From Aequorivita sinensis (GTDB taxonomy: Bacteria; Bacteroidota; Bacteroidia; Flavobacteriales; Flavobacteriaceae): a DNA stretch of 64,000 nucleotides. Each line of letters begins with the position of its first letter. Within the stretch, counting starts at the first letter, position 1. A model generated the notes under the pieces. It was not told the DNA's origin and did no database searches. It saw only the letters and a program-made list of their open reading frames with translations. A program made the translations under genes and the position numbers. Location: the NCBI RefSeq assembly GCF_006346335.1, contig NZ_VDMC01000002.1:124001-188000 (forward strand). The letters are read 5' to 3'. This document shows, in pieces, positions 36,242-45,488 of the stretch.

Positions 36242-36249
36242 CAAATATA
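36242..36249 (-). promoter_or_regulatory. Possible -7 element of the macroglobulin gene
   Basis: Minus-strand TATATTTG lies 103 nt before the ATG at 36139, implying a leader near 96 nt. No correctly spaced TTG. The rest of 36140-36471 shows no further feature beyond the start of rapA. Confidence 0.35.
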
Positions 36250-36471
36250 CCAAAAAATATTCGTGGAAATAATACCCCAAAGTTTTTTAAAACCCGTCTA
36301 ATAAAACGTAGATATCCTCTATTTTCTTAACGAGAATTAAGCGAGGAAATATCTCACAGGTTATTGGTCTACAGCTTAAACTTATCAAGCGGATATGGAA
36401 GATCTCTATGGTCTATTGAACTTAGATTTCCGATATTTACCAATTCCCTAAATAACCATTTACTTACGTCA

Positions 36472-39306
36472 ATGAATAACAAACATGTTTTTTATCCAAA
36501 TCAAAGATATACTAGTAAAGGTGAGCCTGAATTAGGGGTAGGTATTTTAACGGAAACCAGTAACCGACTAGTAAAAATATATTTCCCGCTTTCCAATGAA
36601 TATAGAGTTTATGCCATAGAAAGTGCTCCTTTGCGCCGTGTAGTTTTTAAACCCGGAGATACCATTGTTAATTCAAATAAGCAATCTATGCTTATTGAAA
36701 GAGTTGAAATGGAAAATGGACTTTATATATATTACGGTAAAGACATTAAGATTTCTGAAGCCGAGCTAGGTGATGTTACCGCAAATTATGGAGTGGATGA
36801 TAGGCTTTTTATGGGAGATGTTGATTCACCCCGCGCCTTTGCATTACGAAGAGAAACCTTAGAACACGATTATAATAGAAGAATTTCTCCTGTTTATGGG
36901 TTTGTAGGCGGAAGAATAGATTTAATTCCACATCAACTTTATATTGCGCAAGAAGTGAGTTCTCGCTATGCCCGGCGTGTCTTACTTTCTGATCAAGTGG
37001 GACTTGGAAAAACAATTGAAGCCTGTCTTATAATTCACCGATTATTGATTAGTGGTCGAATTTCAAGAGTACTTATTCTCGTTCCTGAATCTTTAATACA
37101 TCAATGGTTTGTTGAAGTATTGCGCAAATTTAACATGTGGTTTAATATCTTTGATGAAGCGCGTTGTGAAGCTCTTGACGAAGGTGCACCAGAGGGTAAT
37201 CCATTTCTTGCCAATCAGTTAATAATCTGCAGTACAGAGTTTTTAGCAACTTCAGAAAAAAGAACTCGCCAAGCCCTAACTGCAAGTTGGGATATGCTTG
37301 TTGTGGATGAAGCTCACCATTTGGAGTGGTCTTTAGACAAGGTAAGCCCAGAATACGCTGTGGTGGAGCTGCTGAGTAAGGTGGCGAAAGGATTGTTGCT
37401 TCTTACCGCAACCCCGGAACAATTAGGAATTGAAAGCCATTTTGCACGTCTTCGATTGCTCGACCCAATTAGATATAACAATTATGAGGATTTTATAAAT
37501 GAATCAAATGACCATAAAAACATTGCCACTATAGTTGAAAAACTTGATTTGAATAAAGCCTTAAACTCTAAGGAAACAATGCTTTTAGAGTCTCTTTTTT
37601 CCAAGGAACGTATACAGTCTGTGCTAAAGCGTGATGAATTAGCGAAGGATAATTTAATTGAGGATTTACTAGATCAACACGGTCCTGGGCGGGTGTTATT
37701 CCGTAATACCCGATCTGCTATGAGTGATTTTCCTAAACGGAAGGCACATTTAATTCCTCTTGAAGTAAAGGAAGACCAATCAAATTGGGTTGAACGGCTT
37801 ACAAAAGAATTTGTTTACGATATAACTACAGAACATCAAATAGAGAAACAAGAGTTTCGGTTTAAGAACGACCCACGGGTGCTTTGGCTTTTGAATGTTT
37901 TAAAGGAAATTTCTCCCGATAAAACCTTATTAATTTGCAAAAGCAAAGAAAAAGTATTGGCTTTGGAGGAAGCATTAACAAAACGTGCCAATTTAAATGT
38001 AGCTGTTTTTCATGAAGACCTCACTATTGTACAACGAGACAAAAATGCAGCTTGGTTTACCGAAACAGATGGAGCACAAATTCTTCTTTGTTCAGAAATA
38101 GGGAGTGAGGGGCGGAACTTTCAATTTGCTAATCATCTTATACTTTTTGACCTTCCGCTACATCCAGAATTGTTGGAGCAAAGAATAGGGAGATTAGATA
38201 GAATCGGTCAAACTAAGGACATCAATATTTATATTCCATATCTTGTTAATAGTCCACAACATAAACTTGTAAGATGGTTTCACGAAGGCTTGAATGCATT
38301 TGAAAAAAATATAGAGATTGGTCATAAAATTTTTAAACTATTTGGAGATCGACTGCGTAATATTTGTAACTCCCATACCATCAAAGAGGCAGACCCAGAA
38401 CTGGAAGCCTTAATAAATGATACAGCGATCTTTCAAAAGAAACTTCAAGAAAAACTTTCAAAGGGACGCGATAAGTTGCTTGAAATGAATTCATTTAGAC
38501 CAAAGATTTCTAATGAAATAATAAAGCGAATTAAGCTAGAAGACCGTGACAAAACTCTTGAAACATACTTAACCAAGGTCTTCAGGTATTTCAAAATGGA
38601 AATGGAAGATTTAGCTTATCGAAGCTATTTTCTACATCCCGCTTCTGTAACTACCGAGGCTTTTTCGTCAATTCCGCGTGAAGGTATTGGAGTTACTTTC
38701 GATAGAAATCATGCTTTGAGTAGGGAAGACCTGAGTTTTCTAAGTTGGGACCATCCTATTACCACAGAGTGTATCGATATGGTGCTAACCTCTGGAATTG
38801 GAAGTGCTAGTTTTGGTATCCTTCGAAACTCTAATGGTCGCGGACTATTACTGGAGTTTCTCTATGTGTTAGAAACCTCAAGAAAGCTAGGCGTATCTAT
38901 AGATCGTTTCCTTCCCAATACTCCAATACGTATTGTGGTAGACATTGATGGTAATGAAGTAACCCATAATTATCCTGCTGATTTTATCGACAAGAATTTG
39001 ACTGCAGGCCAGATGGAACCTTTATTAGACAATGAAAATTTGGTAGAAACAATCCTACCCAAAATGATGGCGGCTGCCACCAAAATAGCTGCAACATACA
39101 GTTTAAAAAATAAAGAAAAAGGGCTTCAAAAAATGAACCTTACGCTTAACCACGAAATAGAACGATTAAGAGCATTAAAGAAAATAAATAACAACATCAG
39201 ACAAGATGAAATTCAAAGAGCTCTTGATGAGCAGGAAGAACTGTCAATTCTTATTAAAAATGCAAGAGTTAGGATGGATGCAGTTCAGTTTATAATAATA
39301 GAATAG
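36472..39306 (+). CDS. rapA: RapA-like SWI2/SNF2 ATPase, RNA-polymerase-associated
   Basis: A 944-residue protein of RapA size (968 in E. coli). The N-terminus FYPNQRYTSKGEPELGVG, then RVVFKPGDTI, follows the Tudor-like domains of RapA. The ATPase has SLIPHQL-like LIPHQLYIAQEV, Walker A DQVGLGKT (174-181), DEAH in VVDEAHHLEW (near 279) and the C-lobe QRIGRLDRIGQTKDI. RapA recycles RNA polymerase after transcription. The start is set at the ATG at 36472 because it aligns with the E. coli N-terminus. A TTG 108 nt upstream would add an unrelated extension. An M28 peptidase gene follows after 18 bp, so the two are probably co-transcribed. Confidence 0.85.
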   Translation: MNNKHVFYPNQRYTSKGEPELGVGILTETSNRLVKIYFPLSNEYRVYAIESAPLRRVVFKPGDTIVNSNKQSMLIERVEMENGLYIYYGKDIKISEAELGDVTANYGVDDRLFMGDVDSPRAFALRRETLEHDYNRRISPVYGFVGGRIDLIPHQLYIAQEVSSRYARRVLLSDQVGLGKTIEACLIIHRLLISGRISRVLILVPESLIHQWFVEVLRKFNMWFNIFDEARCEALDEGAPEGNPFLANQLIICSTEFLATSEKRTRQALTASWDMLVVDEAHHLEWSLDKVSPEYAVVELLSKVAKGLLLLTATPEQLGIESHFARLRLLDPIRYNNYEDFINESNDHKNIATIVEKLDLNKALNSKETMLLESLFSKERIQSVLKRDELAKDNLIEDLLDQHGPGRVLFRNTRSAMSDFPKRKAHLIPLEVKEDQSNWVERLTKEFVYDITTEHQIEKQEFRFKNDPRVLWLLNVLKEISPDKTLLICKSKEKVLALEEALTKRANLNVAVFHEDLTIVQRDKNAAWFTETDGAQILLCSEIGSEGRNFQFANHLILFDLPLHPELLEQRIGRLDRIGQTKDINIYIPYLVNSPQHKLVRWFHEGLNAFEKNIEIGHKIFKLFGDRLRNICNSHTIKEADPELEALINDTAIFQKKLQEKLSKGRDKLLEMNSFRPKISNEIIKRIKLEDRDKTLETYLTKVFRYFKMEMEDLAYRSYFLHPASVTTEAFSSIPREGIGVTFDRNHALSREDLSFLSWDHPITTECIDMVLTSGIGSASFGILRNSNGRGLLLEFLYVLETSRKLGVSIDRFLPNTPIRIVVDIDGNEVTHNYPADFIDKNLTAGQMEPLLDNENLVETILPKMMAAATKIAATYSLKNKEKGLQKMNLTLNHEIERLRALKKINNNIRQDEIQRALDEQEELSILIKNARVRMDAVQFIIIE

Positions 39307-39324
39307 CGTAGTTAAAAGAAAAAT

Positions 39325-40167
39325 ATGGAAGCAAAAACAGAAAACCTGTACAATCACGTAGATTTCTTAACCTCTATATTTCCATATAGAAACTATAAAA
39401 ATATTGATAGCCTTCAAAAAACAGCCACCTATATAGAGAAGCGACTTAAGGAAATGGGTTTACCTACAGCTAGGCAGAAGTGGGAAGCTAAAGGAAATAT
39501 ATATGAAAACGTTATCGCAACCTACCAACCTCAAAAATCAAAAAGATTTATTATTGGCGCTCATTATGACGTTTATAAAGAAATTGCTGGAGCAGACGAT
39601 AATGCAAGTAGTGTAGCTGGTTTGTTAGAAATATCACGTATGCTAGCTGAAAGTAGTTTAACCTTAGATTACGGAATTGATTTTGTGTTTTTCTGCTTGG
39701 AGGAACCTCCTTTTTTTAAAACGGATAAAATGGGAAGCTATATTCACGCCAAGTCAATAGCAAAAACTAATAAGAATTATATCGGTATGATTGCTCTTGA
39801 AATGATTGGATATTATCGGGAAAATAAAATTAAGGATGAAAACAATTCATTTCACAAAAATCAATTGATAGTTTCTGGTATAAAAAGATTTGATTTATTT
39901 AATAGAAAAATCTCTCAGTTGTTAAAAGCGAATGGTACAATGGATTCTCGACGTATTTCTTTTGCAGAGCACTATCCAAATAACGGTCCTTCAGACCATC
40001 GCAATTATTGGCAATTTAATATTCCAGCTGTAATGGTGATTGGAACTGGAGGAGAAGGCAATCCAAATTATCACACAGCAACAGATACTATTGAAACGTT
40101 AGATTTTGAGATTATGACAAATGCGGTAAGTAGTATTGCGAATGCATTATTTAATATTGAGGGATAA
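39325..40167 (+). CDS. M28-family zinc aminopeptidase, cytoplasmic
   Basis: A 280-residue peptidase without signal peptide. M28 zinc ligands and catalytic residues are visible: GAHYDVYK (His, Asp), GADDNASSVAG (bridging Asp), FFCLEEPPF (Glu pair), IALEMIGY (Glu/Asp ligand) and NYHTATDT (His). Most bacterial relatives are secreted, so the cytoplasmic form and its position 18 bp after rapA are noteworthy. Substrate unknown. Confidence 0.85.
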   Translation: MEAKTENLYNHVDFLTSIFPYRNYKNIDSLQKTATYIEKRLKEMGLPTARQKWEAKGNIYENVIATYQPQKSKRFIIGAHYDVYKEIAGADDNASSVAGLLEISRMLAESSLTLDYGIDFVFFCLEEPPFFKTDKMGSYIHAKSIAKTNKNYIGMIALEMIGYYRENKIKDENNSFHKNQLIVSGIKRFDLFNRKISQLLKANGTMDSRRISFAEHYPNNGPSDHRNYWQFNIPAVMVIGTGGEGNPNYHTATDTIETLDFEIMTNAVSSIANALFNIEG

Positions 40168-40616
40168 GTTAAAATGTTATTTATATATTTAGATTAAACT
40201 ATATTTAAATATGTTCTAAAATGTTCTGGGTGTGGCCTGTCTTGAGCTTTTTCTTGAAGGCTAACGAGCTTTAATTACAAGATTTTTAATTTATATTATT
40301 GAGTTCAAGAGTCTCGCAAACTCGATTTGGCTAAAAGTAAAAGTTGCTAGTACAGTTTTTTAAAATATTATTCTGAAAAATTTCTTTTACGGTGTTAATG
40401 AAACCCATCACGATTTTAAAGCTCCAACTTAGCAAATGGGAGAGGAGCGAGTAAGCACTTTTTAAGTAAATCTGTTTCGAGCGAAGTCGAGAGGAAATAA
40501 AATAGAAGTGAAATGTATGTAATGGTTTATAAAGTAAAGATTTGTTTTAACAATTCAACCCATTAGATTCTGATTTTATATGGAAAAATAATGTTAATAG
40601 TTATAAAAACAGCCAA
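40168..40616. other. Intergenic region with a dispersed-repeat fragment
   Basis: A 449-bp gap with no supportable gene. At 40477-40490 it carries TCGAGCGAAGTCGA, a form of the flavobacterial dispersed repeat also present at 42032-42055 and 56803-56820. The rest is AT-rich and unassigned. The AraC promoter should lie near its right end, but no clear TAnnTTTG was found. Confidence 0.5.
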
Positions 40617-41456
40617 ATGCCAATAGAAAACATACCCGAAATTTATTTCAATGATTTAAAAGTAAATCCAGATGTGTTTGTCTACGATTTTAAAATGAAC
40701 AATAATGTGGTGAAAAGCAAAGTCAATTTAAGTATGCACATGTTTAGCTTTTTACAAGTTGGAAAAAAACAGGTGCATTTTGCAGATACCGCAGTGGCCG
40801 TAAACAAAAATCAGTCTTTACTTCTTAAAAAAGGAAATTGGTTATGGACAGAATTATTGGATACCGATGCCACCTATTATTGCAAATTGTTGTTTTTTTC
40901 TGAAAATAAACTTTCAGAGTTTTATAACAAGCATGTAAATAATTTAAATACAAATAAAAATGAGGTTGGTTATTTTGTGATTGAAAATGATAGTTATATC
41001 ATGTCCTATCTAAATTCTTTAAATACCATAAATGAAGCACCGGCTATCTTCAAGAACAATTTACTCTCGGTAAAATTTGAGGAATTGTTGCTGTACCTTA
41101 TTAATAAATACGGATCTAAATTTGAATTATTTCTACACTCATTAATCTCAAAACAAATATCTCCGTTTAAAAAGGTTATTGAAAACAACGTGTATTCCAA
41201 TTTAAAGTTAGAGGAAATTGCTTTTTTATGTCATATGAGTTTATCCACTTTTAAACGGCATTTTGTTAACGAGTATAATACGTCTCCCGGAAAATGGTTG
41301 CAGGATAAAAGGCTTCTAAAAGCTAAAGAAATTTTGAAAGAAGGCCAATTAAAAGCTTCCGATATTTATTTAGATTTTGGTTACAACAACCTTTCCAATT
41401 TTAGTATTGCTTTTAGGAATAAATTCGGATTCAATCCGAGTGAAATACCGTCGTAA
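40617..41456 (+). CDS. AraC-family transcriptional regulator
   Basis: A 279-residue protein. The N-terminal 170 residues form a cupin-like effector domain. The C-terminal 100 residues carry two helix-turn-helix units: [20 protein letters not shown] and [20 protein letters not shown], followed by [13 protein letters not shown], the standard AraC end. It precedes an HbpS-like gene and an oxidoreductase gene on the same strand and may control them (inference). Confidence 0.88.
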   Translation: MPIENIPEIYFNDLKVNPDVFVYDFKMNNNVVKSKVNLSMHMFSFLQVGKKQVHFADTAVAVNKNQSLLLKKGNWLWTELLDTDATYYCKLLFFSENKLSEFYNKHVNNLNTNKNEVGYFVIENDSYIMSYLNSLNTINEAPAIFKNNLLSVKFEELLLYLINKYGSKFELFLHSLISKQISPFKKVIENNVYSNLKLEEIAFLCHMSLSTFKRHFVNEYNTSPGKWLQDKRLLKAKEILKEGQLKASDIYLDFGYNNLSNFSIAFRNKFGFNPSEIPS

Positions 41457-41515
41457 TTTTTAAACAACGCTACATCTTGACCTTTTTTCATAAGTTGTTG
41501 GGCTTATTTAGTAAC

Positions 41516-41544
41516 TTGATAACGAAAACATCCACCTATATTTG
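41516..41544 (+). promoter_or_regulatory. Promoter of the HbpS-like gene
   Basis: TTG at 41516-41518, an 18-nt spacer and TATATTTG at 41537-41544. It excludes in-frame starts upstream and supports the ATG at 41579 with a leader near 28 nt. Confidence 0.7.
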
Positions 41545-41578
41545 TTTCATAATCAAAAAGATACTTAAACAAAACATT

Positions 41579-41977
41579 ATGAACATTACATTAAAACAAG
41601 CAGAAAATGCCATTGCAGCAGCAAAACAAAAAGCAACAGAAATTGATACTAAAATGAATATTGCCGTTGTTGATGCAGGTGCAAATTTAGTAGCATTCGG
41701 AAGAATGGATGGAGCATGGCTAGGCTCATTGGATATTTCAATTAAAAAAGCCAAAACAGCACGTTATTTTGATATGAATACTGGAGTTGTTGGTGAATTA
41801 TCTCAACCAGGTGGTTCTTTATATAACATAGAGCATTCGAATTTCGGATTAATAACTTTCCCTGGAGGTATACCAATTAAAAATGCTTCGGGCGACATTA
41901 TTGGTGCTATTGGAGTAAGCGGAAGTTCAGTTGAAAATGATCATACCGTTGCAGAAGCTGGAGCAACAGCCATCTAA
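41579..41977 (+). CDS. GlcG/HbpS-like protein
   Basis: A 132-residue protein from [15 protein letters not shown], with [25 protein letters not shown], the KAKTAR segment and a C-terminal [20 protein letters not shown]. This is the GlcG/HbpS (DUF336) fold, known in haem-binding and redox-sensing proteins and in propanediol or glycolate loci. It is cytosolic as there is no signal peptide. It lies between an AraC regulator and a quinone-oxidoreductase-like gene, which suggests a small stress-response set. Confidence 0.88.
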   Translation: MNITLKQAENAIAAAKQKATEIDTKMNIAVVDAGANLVAFGRMDGAWLGSLDISIKKAKTARYFDMNTGVVGELSQPGGSLYNIEHSNFGLITFPGGIPIKNASGDIIGAIGVSGSSVENDHTVAEAGATAI

Positions 41978-41998
41978 ACTATTCCAATTAATATAGAA

Positions 41999-42129
41999 GA
42001 GGCAGTCTAAAAAGTCAGTTTTTATTCCAAATGTCATATTGAGCGCAGTCGAAGGCCTTTAGTTTTTAGAACATCAATACTTTCAATACACTCAGTTTGA
42101 CATCGGACTATTACTTTTTAGACAGTCTC
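41999..42129. mobile_element. Palindromic MITE-like element with terminal inverted repeats
   Basis: A 131-bp non-coding element. The left end GAGGCAGTCTAAAAAGT (41999-42015) and right end ACTTTTTAGACAGTCTC (42113-42129) are inverted copies matching at 15 of 17 positions. Inside, TGTCATATTGAGCG and CACTCAGTTTGACA form a second imperfect inverted pair (11 of 14), so the whole element can fold on itself. The core TTGAGCGCAGTCGAA is the flavobacterial dispersed repeat. There is no transposase. Flanking target duplication is not obvious. Confidence 0.65.
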
Positions 42130-42190
42130 TGTTTTTTAATAATAAGCAGAAAGACAGTTTATTGAAACAAGCCATTAACAAGTGTAAAAT

Positions 42191-43186
42191 ATGAAAGCAG
42201 TACAACATATAGCCTATAGTAAAATTTCAGAAAACATAAAGATTTCTGATATTGAAAAGCCATCCAACAACAAAAATGAAGTGTTAATTGAAGCTTATGC
42301 AGCCAGTGTAAATCCACTAGATATAAAAGTGCTTACGGGGAAATTAAAAATGCGTAAAAACTATACTTTACCGGCTACCATGGGGTATGATGTAAGTGGT
42401 AAAATTATTGAAATAGGCGAAAATGTTACTAATTTCACTATTGGAGATGAAGTTTATGCCTATGTTGATAAGCAAGGCACTTTTGCAGAGTATGTTTCTG
42501 TAAACCAAGATATTGTAAGTTTAAAACCAAAAAATAAAACCTTTGAAGAGGCGGCAAGTTTACCATTGGTTAGCTTAACTGCAACCCAGGCCTTGCGTCG
42601 GGGCAAATTAAAAGGTGGTGATAAGATTTTAATCCATGCTGGCTCTGGTGGGGTGGGATCGGTGGCAATCCAAATGGCGAAAACCATGGGGGCGTATGTT
42701 TACACGACCACGAGCACCGAAAACGTTCAATGGGTTAAGGCATTAGGAGCAGATCGTGTTATCGATTATAAAACCGAAGATTATAAAGCCATTGTAAAAG
42801 ATGCTGATATGGTTTTGGACACACTGGGGAAAGAGTATACCGAAGATGCCTTTAAAGTAATAAAAATAGGTGGAAAAGTAATAACTCTTGTGGGACCGGT
42901 TGACAAGGAAACTGCAAAGAGAATGAAATTGAACTTTTTTGCCAAAACTTATTTAGCATGGAAAAGAAGGAAAATAACAAAGCGTATTTCTGAAAAATCG
43001 GCGTACTACAGCCTCGTACTTTTACGTCCTAATGCGAGACAACTCAATGAAATAACCAAGTTGGTAGAGTCTGAAAAAATTAAAACTAATATCGAGAAAG
43101 AATATCCCTTAAACGATGCAGTAAGCGCTGTGCTTCACGTAGCAAACGGCCGCACCAAAGGAAAAGTTGTTATTAATATAAAATAA
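42191..43186 (+). CDS. MDR-family NAD(P)H quinone oxidoreductase-like protein
   Basis: A 331-residue medium-chain dehydrogenase. The GroES-like N-terminus has AASVNPLDIKVLTGK and PATMGYDVSGKIIEIG, the zinc-free form. The Rossmann domain opens with LIHAGSGGVGSVAIQMAK and continues to ALGADRVIDYKTED. It likely uses NADPH to reduce quinones or enals. It follows the HbpS-like gene and the palindromic element on the same strand. Confidence 0.88.
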   Translation: MKAVQHIAYSKISENIKISDIEKPSNNKNEVLIEAYAASVNPLDIKVLTGKLKMRKNYTLPATMGYDVSGKIIEIGENVTNFTIGDEVYAYVDKQGTFAEYVSVNQDIVSLKPKNKTFEEAASLPLVSLTATQALRRGKLKGGDKILIHAGSGGVGSVAIQMAKTMGAYVYTTTSTENVQWVKALGADRVIDYKTEDYKAIVKDADMVLDTLGKEYTEDAFKVIKIGGKVITLVGPVDKETAKRMKLNFFAKTYLAWKRRKITKRISEKSAYYSLVLLRPNARQLNEITKLVESEKIKTNIEKEYPLNDAVSAVLHVANGRTKGKVVINIK

Positions 43187-43287
43187 ATTATTAGTATTCT
43201 GGCTTTATAGATAAGTTCAGTTATCCAATTTATTAATTTACTGCTCCACGTTCCAATTTTTCTTATGCTAACGAATGTTTCTGGGAT

Positions 43288-43435
43288 TTTTACATAGTAT
43301 TACATTAGCTTACGAATATTAATGAAACTTAGGTCGTAAAACGGCTGTTATATAAATGCTGACGATATAGACCTAAAGGCGCTATATCTGCATCTATGTA
43401 AAATAGAACCGAAAAAGTTCTAATCGCCGTTTTAC
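43288..43435. repeat. Interleaved inverted repeats in an intergenic region
   Basis: Three perfect inverted pairs occupy this gap: 43288-43297 with 43394-43403 (10 bp, TTTTACATAG), 43336-43345 with 43426-43435 (10 bp, GTAAAACGGC), and a nested hairpin 43364-43370 with 43382-43388 (7 bp, GATATAG, 11-nt loop). The first two are interleaved, not nested. The rest of 43187-43495 has no supportable gene. Confidence 0.7.
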
Positions 43436-43443
43436 TCATATAT

Positions 43444-43451
43444 TATATTTG
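43444..43451 (+). promoter_or_regulatory. Orphan TAnnTTTG element next to the inverted repeats
   Basis: TATATTTG points right, directly after the last inverted-repeat arm, into a minus-strand gene. It may be chance or may drive an antisense transcript. Confidence 0.25.
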
Positions 43452-43495
43452 TACTATAATTTATATTATGTAAAATAGCATATTTTGCAACAGGT

Positions 43496-43696
43496 CTATT
43501 CCTCTTCAGATATAATTTTATTCAAAGTATTATCAATCTTCTTCCTTTCCGCCTTAGCTTTCATTTTTTCATCTTTCTCTAACTTCAGTTCTCCGTCACC
43601 TTTTATGTTTAATTCATCAGCCTTGTCGGTTTTACCAAAGTTTGACGACTTTCTATAATCATCTTGGAAATCTGCATGCTTCTTTTTATCACTCAT
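43496..43696 (-). CDS. Small highly charged protein of unknown function
   Basis: A 66-residue soluble protein from MSDKKKHADFQDDYRKSS, dominated by Lys, Asp and Glu, ending NTLNKIISEEE. It starts 4 nt after the nitroreductase stop, so it is very likely co-transcribed with it. A longer frame reading back into the nitroreductase gene exists, but the internal ATG at 43696 fits the operon better. No family recognised. Confidence 0.6.
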   Translation of the reverse strand: MSDKKKHADFQDDYRKSSNFGKTDKADELNIKGDGELKLEKDEKMKAKAERKKIDNTLNKIISEEE

Positions 43697-43700
43697 AGCT

Positions 43701-44303
43701 CTATTGTTTGTTAATTTCAAAGTTTCCGTTGAAAGCAAATTTATCTTGTGACATTCTTTCACGCTTTTCTTTCAACTCTTGTTTTCTTAGATCCTCAGGT
43801 AAATCTTCAGGGTTGCCACCAAAATAACCAAAAGCTATCGCTGTAGTTACATGATAATCATCGGTAAAGCCGAATTCCTGTTGGGCTTTCTTAAAATCTA
43901 CACCAGCCATTTGATGCACAGCAATCTCCATACTATTTGCTTGTTGGATAACATTTCCCATAAATAGTCCTAAATCGTGTAAGGCGTGAAAGTTATCCAC
44001 GTCTCTATTATTCATGGTTTTTTTATATGCATTAATCCATAGTAACTGTGAATTCCCCGCCCAACTACTATTAAATTCGTCTAAGCAATTAAAAATTCGA
44101 TCATACATTTCTGTACCTTTTAATCCCCATATTACACGCCATGGCTGGATGTTTGATGCGCTTGGTGCCCAACGACCAGCTTCTAGCAATATTTTCACTT
44201 GTTGTTCTGTAATTGGTGTATTAGCAAAAACTCTTGGACTCCATCTGTTTTTTATACTATCTGAAATTGGGTAATCGGTTGGTGTAGTTTTGTTTACTTT
44301 CAT
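43701..44303 (-). CDS. Nitroreductase-family flavoprotein
   Basis: A 200-residue FMN-binding protein with the family opening SIKNRWSPRVFANTPITEQQ, the RWAPSASNIQPWRVIW flavin site, ALHDLGLFMGNV and AIAFGYFGGNPEDLPEDLRK near the end. It probably reduces nitro compounds or quinones with NAD(P)H. ATG at 44303 is preferred. Another in-frame ATG at 44321 adds six residues. A near-match -7 element overlaps that longer start. Confidence 0.85.
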   Translation of the reverse strand: MKVNKTTPTDYPISDSIKNRWSPRVFANTPITEQQVKILLEAGRWAPSASNIQPWRVIWGLKGTEMYDRIFNCLDEFNSSWAGNSQLLWINAYKKTMNNRDVDNFHALHDLGLFMGNVIQQANSMEIAVHQMAGVDFKKAQQEFGFTDDYHVTTAIAFGYFGGNPEDLPEDLRKQELKEKRERMSQDKFAFNGNFEINKQ

Positions 44304-44424
44304 ATTTTTAAAGATTTTCATTAAAAATAATCAGTTAGTGATTGTATAAAAAGGATTTAAAAAAGATTTAACGGAAATATTGTTTATTAACATATCAGTA
44401 GAACATTTTAATATGATTTAAACT

Positions 44425-44432
44425 TAATTTTG
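44425..44432 (+). promoter_or_regulatory. -7 element of the terC gene
   Basis: TAATTTTG lies 17 nt before the ATG at 44449, implying a leader of about 10 nt. Confidence 0.55.
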
Positions 44433-44448
44433 ATGAAAAATTTTCGCT

Positions 44449-45408
44449 ATGTTAGTATGGGGTGTATTTATTGCATTTATAATTTTGTTTCTAGCCTTAG
44501 ATTTAGGTGTATTTAATCGTACTCCTCATGTAATCAAAACCAAGGAAGCTGCAATTTGGACTTCTATTTGGATAACTATTGCCTTAGGTTTTTCGGGGAT
44601 TATTTTTTGGTTATTTTCTGAAGGGCTAGTTGATAACCCTACAGGCCTTACCCCAGAAAATGCAGTCCTTAAGTATATCACTGGATATTTAATCGAGCTG
44701 TCGTTAAGTATTGATAATGTATTTGTGATAGCTGTAATTTTCTCATCCTTTGCTATTCCTCAAAAATATCAACACGAAGTTTTGTTTTGGGGGATTTTAG
44801 GTGCTATAGTTTTTAGAGCCTTAATGATATTTTTTGGTGTAGCTCTCATCAATAAGTTTGATTGGATAATCTACGTTTTTGGTGCTTTCCTATTGTTTAC
44901 AGCTTTTAGAATGCTAACTCATAAAGAGTCTGAATTCGATCCGAAAAAATCAAAAGTATTTCGATATATGAAAAAACTCTTTCCTATAAGTTATAAAATG
45001 GATGGGGATAAATTTTTTATAAAACGTATGGGAATACGAGCAGCCACTCCCCTTTTCGTGGCTTTAATAATCATTGAATTAACCGATATTCTTTTTGCTT
45101 TAGACAGTATTCCGGCAATACTTGCAATTACATCCGATCCATTTATTGTTTTTAGTTCCAATATTTTGGCAATTTTAGGATTGCGTTCTATGTATTTTTT
45201 AGTTTCTAGAATGTTGACGAAGTTTAGATTCATAAACTATAGCTTGGTTATTATTCTTGCATTTGTCGGTATTAAAATGCTACTATCATATAATGTAGAA
45301 ATACCCGAATGGCTTTCTCTTGGTGTTATAGGTATATCTTTGGCTGGAGGTGTATTAGCATCTTTATTAATTCCAGATTCTAGTAATACAGTAATTAAGG
45401 AAGATTAA
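44449..45408 (+). CDS. TerC/Alx-family integral membrane protein
   Basis: A 319-residue protein with eight or nine hydrophobic helices. TerC features are FLALDLGVFNR, the acidic helix ELSLSIDNVFVIAVIF (conserved SxDN) and the second half ELTDILFALDSIPAIL (LDSIPA) with RSMYFL. The family is tied to metal (Mn2+) export and tellurite resistance. It is followed by a hibernation-factor gene with its own promoter. Confidence 0.92.
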   Translation: MLVWGVFIAFIILFLALDLGVFNRTPHVIKTKEAAIWTSIWITIALGFSGIIFWLFSEGLVDNPTGLTPENAVLKYITGYLIELSLSIDNVFVIAVIFSSFAIPQKYQHEVLFWGILGAIVFRALMIFFGVALINKFDWIIYVFGAFLLFTAFRMLTHKESEFDPKKSKVFRYMKKLFPISYKMDGDKFFIKRMGIRAATPLFVALIIIELTDILFALDSIPAILAITSDPFIVFSSNILAILGLRSMYFLVSRMLTKFRFINYSLVIILAFVGIKMLLSYNVEIPEWLSLGVIGISLAGGVLASLLIPDSSNTVIKED

Positions 45409-45430
45409 TTTCACAAAAAGCTATTAAAAG

Positions 45431-45462
45431 TTTGGAATGGATTTTATGCTATTGTATCTTTA
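45431..45462 (+). promoter_or_regulatory. Promoter of the hibernation-factor operon
   Basis: TTTG at 45431-45434, a 20-nt spacer and TATCTTTA at 45455-45462 (last position off consensus), about 27 nt before the ATG. Confidence 0.55.
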
Positions 45463-45488
45463 ATATTCAAATTTTAAATAAATAAAAT

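Noticed and set aside
36364-36471. N-terminal extension of RapA from a TTG
   Set aside because: The added 36 residues do not align with RapA, whose N-terminus matches from the ATG at 36472.
43336-43435. Integron attC site
   Set aside because: Inverted arms are present, but the required GTTRRRY and RYYYAAC core boxes are not found, and no integrase is nearby.
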